Positions 1-11,241 of a DNA stretch of 64,000 nt are shown here, piece after piece. The stretch comes from Posidonia oceanica (Eukaryota > Streptophyta > Magnoliopsida > Alismatales > Posidoniaceae): the NCBI GenBank assembly GCA_037176725.1, contig JAZBRS010000044.1, positions 8,494,001-8,558,000 of the forward strand. Direction: 5' to 3'. The notes under the pieces were generated by a model. The model saw only the letters and a list, made by a program, of their open reading frames with translations. It was not told the DNA's origin and did no database searches. Position numbers and translations under genes: made by a program. Numbering within the stretch: position 1 is the stretch's first letter; the number at the start of each line of letters is the position of its first letter.

Positions 1-1399
1 AAACTTGGCACACAAGGCCATAGAGATAGCTAGAACATGTTATCTAAACACCCATTAGTAAAAGTTTTTTCCTGATTGAGAATTAATTCTTTGAATACTT
101 TAAAATAAATAGCTTCCATCAAATCACTTATATGCAATTCATTTATGATAGCAAACAATGACCATAGATAATAAAGAAAAAAGACAATAAGCTATTTGCA
201 TTATTATAAGCTAGCATGTATTGAAATATATGCATAAATATTTCAAAGATTTTCCCAAGACTCCTATTTTCTTTTATACCTTGCATCAAGTAAATTTTTC
301 CATGCCCAACTTAGCATTAGAAAGAAAGCTAAGGTTTTAGGTACCTATTTCCAAGGTTCCTGCATCCAACTCATAATCATTATCTCAAACATAATATTTA
401 TGTTCACAAAGGTGCTCTTCCAAGTTTATGTAATCAACTTGGGTTAACTTGGGTTCCCTACCATCACATTGGTAGATTTTACACACGTTTTCATAAAACA
501 AGGAAACATATAAACATACACTTTTCTCATGATGTTCATTTTATCCTTAAAGTACTTGCAAATAAATTTTCACCATGTAACAACAAGGCATGGTATAATA
601 ATAACATTCTATGAGATTTTCAAATCTTCTTTTATAAAAAAATATCTAAAAAAAATAACATTTCGGTACAATGACACATGCTATTTAGTCCACACAACAA
701 TATATAAGAATATGTATATGTATGTCAAACCCATGAGAACTTTTTAACCAAAATTTTAGCATTTCAAATCTAAACTTGAGATCTTATAACTTCCTTATCC
801 TCACCTCATGTCACATTTATCCATGAGATGTAGGTTATGCACAACAAGTATAGTTCAAATACCATATATGTAAACCTAACCATAAACCAAATCCTTGTTA
901 AAAAATGTGAGTTTATATTATACAAGTGATCCATAGGATAGATTAAAGGAAATACGATGATTTTGAGGAAGAGGAAGAACCACTCACCTTCAAGAAACAA
1001 CCTCCTTTTCAAGCTCTCCAACCATAGTCCTAAGTTTTAACCAAAAACCTAAGATTTGTGTGTGTGTGTGTTTGTGTGTGTGGGTATCCACCCTAAATTC
1101 CCTCAAATGGATGTTGTCCCCATGCCCTCCTTGTACTCGCCGGCACGAGGAGAATGTCCGGCATACTTGGCAGCTCTAGCAACCCCAACGGTGGTGTAAG
1201 GAGAAGGGAGAGAGAGTCAGGGTTTGGGGAGGAAAGGAGAAGGAGAAGAGAAAAAGGGAGAAGAAATGGGTGTTGTGCTCGTGTTGGTTAGGTGGGGAAG
1301 AAGGATTAAATAGGCATTTTTCATGCCTCCCCTAAAGAAGGTTCATTTTGCAAAACTCCCCATCATTCCTTCATCTCTTTTTTTTGCTAAGTGTATTAC
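1..1399 (-). repeat. Inverted partial LTR of a Ty3/gypsy chromovirus
   Basis: This stretch is the reverse complement of the first 1.4 kb of the LTR at 2698-4920. Base 1 pairs with about 4083, and 1399 pairs with about 2702, so the first four LTR bases are missing. The match includes the same open stretch on opposite strands (806-1021 minus, 3074-3289 plus), which is LTR sequence and not a gene. The copy runs off the window edge. With the forward LTR it makes a large inverted repeat with a spacer of about 1.3 kb. Confidence 0.85.
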
Positions 1400-1400
1400 T

Positions 1401-1425
1401 CTCCCTATGCCATGCATCCAGGGAG
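1401..1425. repeat. Stem-loop at the LTR inversion junction
   Basis: CTCCCT at 1401-1406 is complementary to AGGGAG at 1420-1425, with a 13-base loop. It lies exactly where the inverted LTR stops and internal sequence begins. It may be a scar of the rearrangement. No function is claimed. Confidence 0.5.
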
Positions 1426-1450
1426 TAAAAAAGTGTATCATATATTAAAG

Positions 1451-2648
1451 GAAAATTATTAGTGGCAAGGTATAAAGAGGGAGATAGCCAAATATGTGTC
1501 TCGGTGTTTAATGTGCCAACAAGTCAAGTCTGAGCACCAAAGTCATGTAGGGACTCTTCAATCCCTACCCATTCCTGAATGGAAATGGAAACATATTACT
1601 ATAGATTTTGTGATTTGTTTGTCTCGTACTCCAAAGGGTCATGATGCCATATGGGTGATTGTGGATAAGTTAACTAAGACAACTCATTTCTTGCCAATTA
1701 AGAAAACCCTTTCCTTGGAGAAATTGGCAATAATTTATGTGAACTAGATTGTGCCGTTGCATGGGGCTCCAGCCTCTATTGTATCTGATAGAGATCCATG
1801 GTTTACTTCAAGATTTTGGCTAAGTCAGCAAAAGGCATTGGGAACTAAGTTGAAGTTCAACACAGCTTTCCACCATCAAACTGATGGGCAATTAGAAAGA
1901 ACAATCCAAACGCTTGAGGACATGCTTAGAGCTTGTGTATTAGATTTTTCAAGAAGTTGGGATGAACATTTGTCACCGATAGAGTTTGCTTACAACAATA
2001 GTTTCCAATCAAGCATTGGAATGACTCCTTTTGAAGCGCTATATTGCAGGAAGTGTAGGACACCTCTATGTTGGGAAGAGGTTGGAGATAGGAAGTTGTT
2101 GGGACTCAAGTTGGTACAAATGACTACTGATAAAGTCCGTTTGGCCAGAGATCACTTGAGGATTACCCAAAGTAGATAGAAAACTTATGCAAATCATCGA
2201 CGTTAGGAACTTGAATTTCAAGTTGGTGATAGGGTCTTCTTGAAGATATCTCTAGGGAAAGGTGTGATTCGTTTTGGAAAATGTTGGAAGTTGAGTCCAA
2301 GGTATATTGGACCATTTGAGATTTTAGAGTGTGTTAGAGTTGTAACATATCGCCTTGCTTTTCCTCCAAATCTAGCAAGGATTCATGATGTGTTTCATAT
2401 ATGTATCTATGTTGTGAAAGTACATTCATGATCCTTTCCATGTGCTTGAAAGACTTTCCATTGAGTTGAGAGATGATTTATCCTATGAGAGAGAACCGGT
2501 GCAAATCCTTGATCATAAGACGCAAGAGCTACGGAACAAAACTATCAAATTGGTTAAGGTATTATGGAGAAATCGTGGAATGGATGAAGTCACTTGGGAA
2601 CTAAAAGAGAGCTTGGAAGCTCGTTATCCTGACCTTTTTCTTTCGTAG
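1451..2648 (+). pseudogene. Degenerate Ty3/gypsy integrase with chromodomain (Tekay/Del-type chromovirus)
   Basis: This is the C-terminal part of a pol polyprotein; integrase inserts element DNA into the host genome. Visible in order: the end of the HHCC zinc domain (CLMCQQVK, 1511-1534), the catalytic core with DFV at about 1607 and VSDRD at about 1783, and the stretch around GMTPFEALY. The GPFEIL region follows, then a C-terminal chromodomain-like segment (VLWRNRGMDEVTWE, near 2559-2600). In-frame stops lie at 1460, 1745 and 2177, and a +1 shift near 2420 is needed to reach the chromodomain. Gag, protease, RT and RNase H are absent. The element is dead; its 3' LTR follows directly. Confidence 0.9.
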
Positions 2649-2687
2649 CTTTAGGTATGTAAAATTTCGAGGATGAAATTTTCTTTT

Positions 2688-2697
2688 AGAAGGGTAG
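2688..2697 (+). other. Polypurine tract of the chromovirus
   Basis: AGAAGGGTAG sits immediately before the LTR start TGTTGTAATAC. Its position after the pol stop is where plus-strand DNA priming occurs in this family. Inferred from position and composition. Confidence 0.6.
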
Positions 2698-4920
2698 TGT
2701 TGTAATACACTTGCCAAAAAAAAGAGATGAATGATTGATGGGGAGTTTTGCAAAATGAACCTTCTTTAAGGGGAGGCATGAAAAATGTCCATTTAATCCT
2801 TCTTCCCCACCAGACCAACACGAGCACAACACCCATTTCTTCTCCCCTTTCTTCTTCTTCTTCTTCTTCTTCTCCTTTCCTCCCAAAGCCCTAACTCTCT
2901 CTCCCTTCTCCTTCCACCACCATTGGAGGTCACCAGAGCTGCCGAGCATCATCGGACATTCTCTTCCCATCGGCAAGCTCAAGGAGAGCGTGGAGACAAC
3001 ACCCATTTGAGGGGATTTAGGATGGATACACACACACAAATCTTGGGTTTTTAGTAGAGACTTAGGACTATGATTGGAAAGCTTAAAAAGAAGGTTGTTT
3101 CTTGAAGGTAAGTGGTTCTTCCTCTTCCTTAAAATCATGGTATTTCCTTTAATCTATCCTATGGGTCACTTATATAATGGAAACTCACATTTTTACGCAA
3201 GGATTTGGTTTATGGTTAGGTCTACATATATGATATTTGAACAGTACTTATTGTGCATAACCTATATCTCATGGATAAATGTGACATGATGTGAGGATAA
3301 GGAAGTTATGAGATCTCAAGTTTAGTTTTGAAATGCTAAAATTTTGGTTAAAAAGTTCTCATGGGCTTGACATACATATACACATTCTTATATATTGTTG
3401 TGTGGACTAAACAGCATGTGCCATTGTATCGAAATGGTTTTTTTTTTAAAGATACTTTTGATAAAAAGAAGGTTTGAAAATCTCGTAGAATGTTATTATT
3501 ATACCGTGTCTTGTGGTTACATGGTGAAAATTTATTTACTGGTGCTTTAGGGATAAAATGAACATCATGAGAAAAGTGCATGTTTATATGTTTCCTTGTC
3601 TTATAAAAACGTGTGTGAAATCTACCAATATGAGGGTAGGGAACCCAAGTTAAATACATAAACTTGGAAGAGCACCTTTGTGAGCATAAATATTATGTCT
3701 AAGATGATGATTATGAGTTGGATGCAAGAATCATGGAAATAGACACCTAAAACCTTGGCTTTCTTTCTAGTGCTAAGTTGGGCATGGAAAATTTTACTTG
3801 ATGCAAGGTATAAAAGAAAAGAGGAGTCTTGGGAAAATCTCTTAAATATTTATGCATATATTTCAATGCATGTAGCTTATAGTAATACAAATAGCTTCTT
3901 GTCTTTTCTCCTTATTATTTATGGTCATTCTTTGCTATCATAAATGAACTGTATAGAAGTAATTTGATGGAAGCTATTTATTTTAAAGTGCTTAATGAAT
4001 TAATTCTCAATCAGGGAAAAACTTTTACTAATGGGTGTTTGGATAACATGTTCTAGCGATCTCTATGACCTTGTATGCCAAGCTTAATGGCCTTGTGTGC
4101 CAAGATAGATGGCTTTGTGTGCCAAAATATATGTGTAGTAAATGGCCTTGTGTGTCATGTGGCCTTGTGTGCTTAATCTACACTTAGCAAAAGTGATGGA
4201 AAACATTTTGTCTTCCTTAGGCTACGGACTTCCAGCCTTGTGCATGACCCATTCAGTTGGAGTTCTTTTTCCTTAATATACTAAATAGAAGTGTTTATAT
4301 ATTTATACATAAAAAGTGCTGGATCTTATTTGACATAACATGGATAGATATGTTCTTTTTACCTTAGTGTTTATTTAAAATTTCCTAGTATAGCTCTTGC
4401 TTTAAAGATGTATGAATACTTTTAGACAAAACCCAAGGAAATGATTGTGTAACACATGATAGGAGATGAAACTTTAGTATCATTAATATTACTAGAAGTA
4501 ATATTTTGAATTGTTTGAGTGGAGGAGTTTTCAACTCCTTGTTGGTTGTTCTACTCACTGAGTCCTTATCGTTGGACTCATGGTTCTTTGTTGTTTCTTT
4601 TCAACTCCAAGGCAAGAGCAGCGGCAACATTGACCATCCACCTTCTAGAGTACTCTTTTAGAGGTTGAGCCATTTTGTGCAAAGGCATCTACCATTTAGT
4701 TTGGGTAAGTTTTTTTTTTTCTTCTAAGGTATTTGAAATGTAACAAGTCTAATACTAATGTATGGGGAAAATATAATGGATAATAAACATTTCTATCTTG
4801 AATTGTAAAAGATGTTGAAATTCCTTATGATGAAATCAGTTTGAATGAAGAATGTTGTTTAGATTTAAATGTTATTAAGTTGTTTGTGATCTTCACCATC
4901 GTTGTACTAGAGGGCGGGGT
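2698..4920 (+). repeat. 3' LTR of the Ty3/gypsy chromovirus
   Basis: It begins TGTTGTAATAC directly after the polypurine tract and ends near the GGGGTGTGA at about 4912-4920; the terminal CA is not clear, so the end is approximate. The first 1.4 kb is repeated in inverted form at 1-1399. A (CTT)n microsatellite lies at 2851-2873. A TATA-like TTATATATTTATA lies at about 4295, downstream of the short repeats at 4066-4172. About 2.2 kb is normal for Tekay/Del LTRs. Confidence 0.75.
4066..4172 (+). repeat. Cluster of TGGC-N7-GCCA short repeats in the LTR
   Basis: Five copies of a 15-bp imperfect palindrome resembling TGGCCTTGTGTGCCA lie between 4066 and 4172 with irregular spacing. One inverted copy is at the very start of the window in the other LTR arm. 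The cluster ends about 120 bp upstream of the TATA-like sequence near 4295. Confidence 0.7.
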
Positions 4921-6399
4921 GTGAAATTCTTAATTATCATATTTTAGTAGGTGATCTTTACGTTGCTAGGTACTCTAATCATCCCCCTTCACTTCTATTT
5001 CTTTCTACAAGGATCGGATTTTTGGGATTTGAACTGAGGGTGATTAAGTGGAAATGTATTATGCCTTGTCCACAAGCTTTAGTATTTAATTTTTTTAGTT
5101 CTACTAGAGTTGCTTATTCTTGTTTTGAATAAAGGGATTGGTTGTAGTCTCTTGAGTACCTTTATAAAGGGATTGTTGTTCTTTGGATTATTTTTATAGC
5201 CTAAGTGCTTTTAATCTTATTCTTTATTTTCAATAAAGATTACATTTTTACGTCGCCCACACCCACCCCCCCAATGTAATGTACCTTTGTCCTTTTAAAG
5301 AAAAAGTCACATCCCTGTATTTTCCTTGCACACCATGTGTCCTTGATGTTATATTTTTCAAATTAACGTTATAACATTCCATTTTTCGATGTTTGCACAC
5401 GTATTCCTAAAGTTATCTGTTGTTGAGCATTCACATTATAGGAATACCTTGTCCTTTTAAAGAAAAGGTCACATCACTCTATTTTTCTTGCACACCATGT
5501 GTCCTTGAAGTTATATTTTTCAAATTAACGTTATACCATTCTATTTTTTCTAAATTGCAAAAACATGTGACTCTTTTAGTTACCGTAAGTCGAAACCCTC
5601 ATCCTCCTTCGTACTCTTTCTATTTCTCTTATGTGCCGATAGGGTTTGATTGAGGACAACTTGAAAGGCTACAGGCTTTTGTTATCTACAAGGAGGTAAA
5701 ACATAATGTCCCAAAGAAAAGATGAAAATTTTGATGGGACTAAGCCCACCCCATCTCTTACATGATTGTAGAGAGCTCATCTCTTACATAATTGTAGATA
5801 GCTTGAATGGTTTATGTGCAAATGCCAAAAAAAAAAAAAGAAGGCATTTACATATGTAAGAATATGAAAAGCTATTGAGCAACTATTGGATTGATAGTAT
5901 ATCACTTGCATCGTCTTTATAGATAATAAAACTAGATATCTCAAAAAAAATCATGATTGGAAGTATTCATATTCGTATGTTTACTTATCCTTTCTTCCTA
6001 GGTTAGTTGATTAGAACAGTTAGGTTCATAAAGTAATGATTAAATTTATAATAGGTTATAACGTACCAAATATAAACAAGAATACTATAGCACATTTCTT
6101 ACAATAAAAATAATAATAATAAATTTAAAAAACAGATAAAGTCAAAGATATCATATTTGAAACCGCACGTTCTCATTAGTTTGAAAAGAAAGTGGAAGGC
6201 TCAATCCGAACTATATCGCTACCTAATTTATGTTGATTCCAATAAAATATGTAAAAAGGAAGAAGATAATACACTATTTTACATAGCTTTTATTTTCTAG
6301 TTCATATTTAAAATAATTTCATTGAAATTCCATAACTTTTCTCAATATGTAACAAAAATATTGGATGTTCTTTTAAAAGTTTCAATATCACCAGAATTA
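4921..6399. other. AT-rich spacer without recognised genes
   Basis: No open reading frame resembles a known protein on either strand. Apart from the tandem duplication at 5281-5552 and short A or T runs, I see no structure here. Confidence 0.5.
5281..5552. repeat. Tandem duplication, two copies of about 105 bp
   Basis: The segment 5281-5388 recurs at 5443-5552 with few changes. Both copies contain TTTGTCCTTTTAAAG-like sequence, a CACACCATGTGTCC block and AAATTAACGTTATA. The spacing is about 160 bp. Non-coding; origin unknown. Confidence 0.75.
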
Positions 6400-7677
6400 T
6401 GTTAGGATCGAGAGGCTACTCTAGAGGAGGGTGAATAGAGTAATTTAAGTTTAAAATGAATTTTAACTAAATTTAACAAATCAATAAGTAATATTCAAAA
6501 TGAAAGATATAAGTTTAGCAGTTTGAATAATTACTACAACAATCACAGAAGGGGAAGAGTGGCAATGATATAAGACACAGTATGTATAATTGTTTAGCCA
6601 ACCTGGCCTAGTCCACTCCCAGATCCCCTCTAGAGTTCTCTTAATCTTTATCAAATAAACAACACTTACTTGATGAAAAAAAACCTCCTCTGCAAAAACC
6701 CACAGAGCTCTTCTTACAACTTGAGAAGTATGTTTCTTGTTTACAGCAAGCTAAGTAGTATCTCTTTTGATCTCCCGATGGAATTTGCTCAGGATGTCAT
6801 CTCTTTGGAAGTTTTGGGAGTATTCTCACTAGTTTGGAGCTTGTGGTTTAGGAAATGAGCAGTACACAATCTTGTCAGTGGTAGTGTGTCTTGGTAGGTC
6901 CTAGAGGGTTCTATTTATAGATATATCATGACCCAAAGCTGTGTCTAACGACTAGCTCAACGTTCACAAACGGTTAGTATAATCGGTATTCCGAAATAAA
7001 TCGGTCGACCGAAAATCTTCAACTTTCGACTAAATCGGTATTCCGTTAAGAAACGGTGTTCCGATATTAATCTGAGCTGTAGATATATACTACTGGTGTT
7101 CCGGTGGATATCGGAGCTATGGAACCTATTCCAGGTATCAGTATTCCGTTATAAATCGGTTTTCCGATTTTACTCAACGGTTACATTTAAATAATATTTC
7201 TACTGTACCCTTTACAGAAAACGGTTTGCCGGTGGGAGTCGGTTTTCCATTTTCACTCAACGGTTATATTTAAATGATATTTCTATTGTTTAACCCTAGA
7301 ACCCGTAGAACGGTATACCGGTGAGAATCGGTATTCCGTTTCTAACCTGACTTCTAAATTTTGAAGTTTTTCTAAGTGTATTCCTCAGGTTTAGGTATGG
7401 GTGTTTTCCTAAATGTTTTTGGAATGTTCTTGGAGATCTTTTACATCCTTTCTTAGAGTACAATGATAAAGAAAAATGCATATAAATAATTACAACATGA
7501 ATACATTTTGTCTTGATCCTTCTTCTTGTTCCATGTTATACTTGATATTCTTCAATAGTTGACTTTTCTCAGATAATCCACCTATCTTAAAATCAACTGA
7601 ATAGTATAATCTCAAGTAATATCATTAATTCTATTTGTTATCATCAAAATTAAATATATCACAGATATTTTTCAACA
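6400..7677 (-). mobile_element. Solo LTR with perfect 5-bp target duplication (AATTA)
   Basis: It starts TGTTAGGATCGAG and ends TTTTTCAACA, so it has TG...CA ends. AATTA at 6395-6399 is repeated at 7678-7682, the target duplication expected for LTR-element integration followed by LTR-LTR recombination. A second member lies at 17523-18533. Minus orientation is preferred because TATAAATAG reads on the minus strand at about 6909-6917. The CGGNNNNCCG palindrome cluster (6984-7330) then lies upstream of it. Copia or gypsy origin cannot be decided without internal sequence. Confidence 0.85.
6984..7330. promoter_or_regulatory. Cluster of CGGTNNNCCG palindromes in the solo LTR
   Basis: At least eight variants of one 10-bp motif lie here: CGGTATTCCG (6984), CGGTCGACCG (7002), then CGGTGTTCCG, CGGTTTTCCG, CGGTTTGCCG and CGGTATACCG. 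Most are flanked by AAAT/ATTT. All fit CGG-N4-CCG. They are upstream of the likely minus-strand TATA box at 6909-6917. A role as transcription factor sites is inference. Confidence 0.7.
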
Positions 7678-7782
7678 AATTACTCACAGTACCCCTTTTC
7701 GAAAATGCTAGTACATTCTGAAACCCATTGTTTTTTTTGAAATGATGATATATTAATTAGAAACTTACGTATAAGTTATGAA

Positions 7783-7986
7783 TAGGGGTGTAAATGGATT
7801 GGGTTAGGACTGATCAAAGATCTATCCTTTTCTTTCCTTTACCTGTAAAGTAACAGGTAAGATAAATACCTACCACTACCCACGGATTAACAAGTCATGA
7901 GTAGAAAATATCTCGATCCTTATCCATTTCAAATTGGTCGGATTAAAGCAGATGAACATATTATACATAACCCACTTACAACCCTG
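7783..7986. mobile_element. hAT-type MITE, 204 bp
   Basis: The left end TAGGGGTGTAAATGG is matched in inverted form by the right end CCACTTACAACCCTG. Flanking GTTATGAA (7775-7782) and GTTGTGAA (7987-7994) form an 8-bp target duplication with one mismatch. Eight-bp duplications and TAGGGGTG-like termini are typical of hAT elements. It has no transposase, so it is non-autonomous. Confidence 0.82.
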
Positions 7987-7994
7987 GTTGTGAA

Positions 7995-9690
7995 ATGATC
8001 TTGTCCTCCAATGGTCTACAACTGTCTTTTTATGAAATGTGTGTCATGAGCTGGGGTGGATCCAAGTACTGGCCACCTTGGTCCATGGACCAGGTTCCAT
8101 TTTGTTTAAATTAATTAGGTATATTGTGCTGGGCATTCTGGCTTCAGAGGTCTTATTAGGTTCATCTATATAGCCGACAGTTTTTTTCAATCATTTGTTA
8201 GCTTTTGTTACATAAGTCATTACATCTTTTACAGATCTCCAAGTGGTTGCACCACATAATTCAATGATACAATTTATATTTATTATCAACTTTAATTAAT
8301 CAATATATAATGTTGTTTTTAATGTTTTTGAGTATGGTCTATGGATTAATATTTATACTTTTTGGTAATATGTTTTGAACTATAGATTAATCATTGTATT
8401 ATGAACTTGTTTTTCTAATAAGTAATTTTCTGTTTTTTGTAATTCATTATGACTTTCTAAAGCATCATCATCCATTACATTTGTCTAATATATTGTAATA
8501 TTTAAAAATTATCATTTGAAACTTTACTAACAATTCTATTACAATAAAACTTGCTATAAAACACTCTAACAATATTTTACTAGATATATATTATTAATAA
8601 TGTTATATTATGGACTTATTATACTAAGAGAAACCTTTGTCTATTATGAAGCATCTATCCTTAAAATATTTACTAGTGCATGTACATTATGTAAAATGCA
8701 ACACATTAATGGTGTGTAAAGGATTGTCTTATTGGATCTCTAAGAAATATTTTATTTTTATATTTAATATCTTTTAAAATGGTTTAAATCTTAATAATAA
8801 TATATATTTATTTAATTTATTTTTATTACTCTATATTAAATTGGATCGAAAGAATTTCATTAATTTCTAATTTATTACTCTATATTTAATTTCTAGTTCA
8901 TGGAGAAAAATACACTACTTGAAATTTCCATCAATAAAATGACAAAAACCACTCATGGTAGTTCATAACAAGTGCAAAACCATTAAACCACGCATCAAAT
9001 GCAAGTTTACAATTTATTCTTGGGTTAAAAGGTGCATACCAACATGTACTGTGAAAAAGGTAACCTAAAACAAATAATTTTGTATTAAAAACTACAATTT
9101 AATATATGTTTAATTTTGTCCATGATAGACATATCATAAACACAATCAATTTAAGCTCCATATAACCTTCAAATATACCTTTTATCATATTGGCATTTTG
9201 TTTTTGATCTTCTGAGTACATATAAAGAAATGGATGCAAATATGTTTTGGATATTTTCTGAATAAATACGAACGAAAATGGATAAAAATAAAATTCAGAT
9301 ATGAGAAAAATGAATATATACAATGCGTAGTATAGTTATAAATCTCATGAAATGTATATCAGTATAATAACAATAATTCATAAATTATAGATCCACAAGA
9401 TAAATCTCAACTTGATAAAGTATAAACACAAATATATTAAATAAATTATAGATATATAATAACCACAAGTATGGTGCAAATGGAGTCTAAACCAAGCGAG
9501 TATTGCCCTTACCTTATTTTTATTTGTTTTCAAATTTTGAATATGAATACATTATAGAAATGCTTTGATATGATAACCACTTTCCATATTCAAGACAATA
9601 TTTTTCTTATCGAATCAAATGACAAGTGAATATGTGACTAAATGAACAAAACAAAATCAATTATGGGTATGTCTATTCATTTATGAATAA
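7995..9690. other. AT-rich non-coding stretch
   Basis: Very AT-rich, with short runs and no convincing open frame on either strand. I recognise no gene or element in it. Confidence 0.5.
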
Positions 9691-10072
9691 TAAATAACAT
9701 TTTTCATAGTTATAACTACCTAATATAATATTTTCAACTTAGATAATTAAACTAAGTTTTAGTTACTATTAGTAATGTAATAATTATTTTAAGATCTATT
9801 ATTCTAACATATATGAATTGTCAATGGAATGGTTAAAGTTTTTGCTTGAATAGAAAAAAATCATGTGTCTGTTTTCAAAATAAATAACATTTTTCATAAT
9901 GATAACTACCTAATATAATAATTTTCAACTTAGATAATTAAATTAAGTTTTAGTTACTATTAGTAAAATAATAATTATTATTAGATCTATTATTCTAACA
10001 TATATGTATTGTCAATGGAATGGTTAAAGTTTTTACTTGAATAGAAAAAAAATCATGTGTCAGTTTTCAAAA
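9691..10072. repeat. Tandem duplication, 190-bp period
   Basis: The segment 9691-9880 is repeated directly at 9881-10072 with a small number of substitutions and short indels. Both copies begin TAAATAACATTTTTCATA and end in GTTTTCAAAAT. Non-coding and AT-rich. Confidence 0.9.
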
Positions 10073-10256
10073 TCAAGCAAGTGGTCTACTCACTTGAGAA
10101 ACAATTCTTATGTTTTTTGCTGAACCAGTGGTTTGATTTGATGTGGTTCACCCATCAGAAATGTCATGTGGTCATCATCAATTAGAAAAATTAAACCCAA
10201 AGTTTTGTTAGTAGTAACCAACTCAAGTAGCTGAGTCGACAAAAGGAAGTGGATTT

Positions 10257-11089
10257 TGTTGTTGTTGGACATAGATTAATACAACTACTTATAATAGAAA
10301 TGCAAATAACATGTAAAATAGAATCTATACAAAAATAAATTTTCCAAAGAATATAAAGAGATCTTACTTGTATATGACAAAAAATTCTTGATATAGATGA
10401 CTATCTATATACTCCACTGGGATGTTATCAAACGTCAACATTTAAAGCGTTAATTGGCCCCTATAGTGTAACAAGTTGTAGTCGAACCGCTCTCAAATAT
10501 TAGCAAGGAAGAGTCGCGATGTGTGCATTTGCAATCGACTATAAAAAATCTACCGTTGGAATGCCTTCGTGCCCACTCCTCGTAGACAAACAAGAAAGCC
10601 AAACTTCGATCCTTTCAAAGTACACGATCAACCTCTTTCTCGTCCTTCGAGAAGAAACATATCTACATAGTCACACACAAGAAACTTTTCATGAATATCC
10701 CTCTCTAATATGATATCTCAAATCATGTGTATATAGAGAAATGAGTTTATCCCTTCTTATAAATAGGGACATATGAGTTTATCCTTCCCAATAAATAGGC
10801 GAGATAATACAATTATCTCTCTTAATTCGGATAATAATAAGTTTCGTGATTAGTATCTTGTAAAAGAAGTAACTGCTGTGGTTAAACCATTTAAGATTCA
10901 AAAATTGAAAATAGATTTATGCCACAGCGGATGTTTGCTCAAACATGTTCTCGACATGAACACCAACGGACATCCGGTCCAAACGTTCAAAAAATTCCTG
11001 TTTGCATGGCTCTCTCCAACGGACGTTCAGGTGGACGTCTATTGAATTCTTGATTTGTTTTGAATTATACAATGAGTGATTCTCCAACA
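10257..11089 (-). repeat. LTR of a copia-like element, left copy
   Basis: This 833-bp segment is a diverged direct repeat of 19007-19852. On the minus strand it begins TGTTGGAGAATC, a typical copia LTR start, preceded by a polypurine-like TTAGTGGGGTTT (11090-11101 read in reverse). Its other end is TGTTG on the plus strand at 10257. TATA-like sequence on the minus strand lies near 10758. A cluster of GCGGACGT-type imperfect palindromes at 10921-11040 lies upstream of it. The flanks of the two copies do not show a matching target duplication. Confidence 0.75.
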
Positions 11090-11241
11090 AAACCCCACTA
11101 ATTCAAAACGATGTTCTAATTAGAAACAACTGCATTCAGTATTAGGATGCCCTATAGGCTTGAACCTCACATTAGTGACATTGACTTCTTGCAAGATGTG
11201 AGTGAACTAAGTCTTGAACTCAATAACCTTCATAGTTTATT

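Noticed and set aside
806..1021. Reading frame of 71 codons, nearly repeated at 3074-3289 on the other strand
   Set aside because: Both lie inside the inverted LTR arms; similarity comes from the repeat, with no domain.
10519..10713. Reading frame similar to one at 19120-19401
   Set aside because: Both are within the two copies of one LTR; no start context, domain or conserved length.
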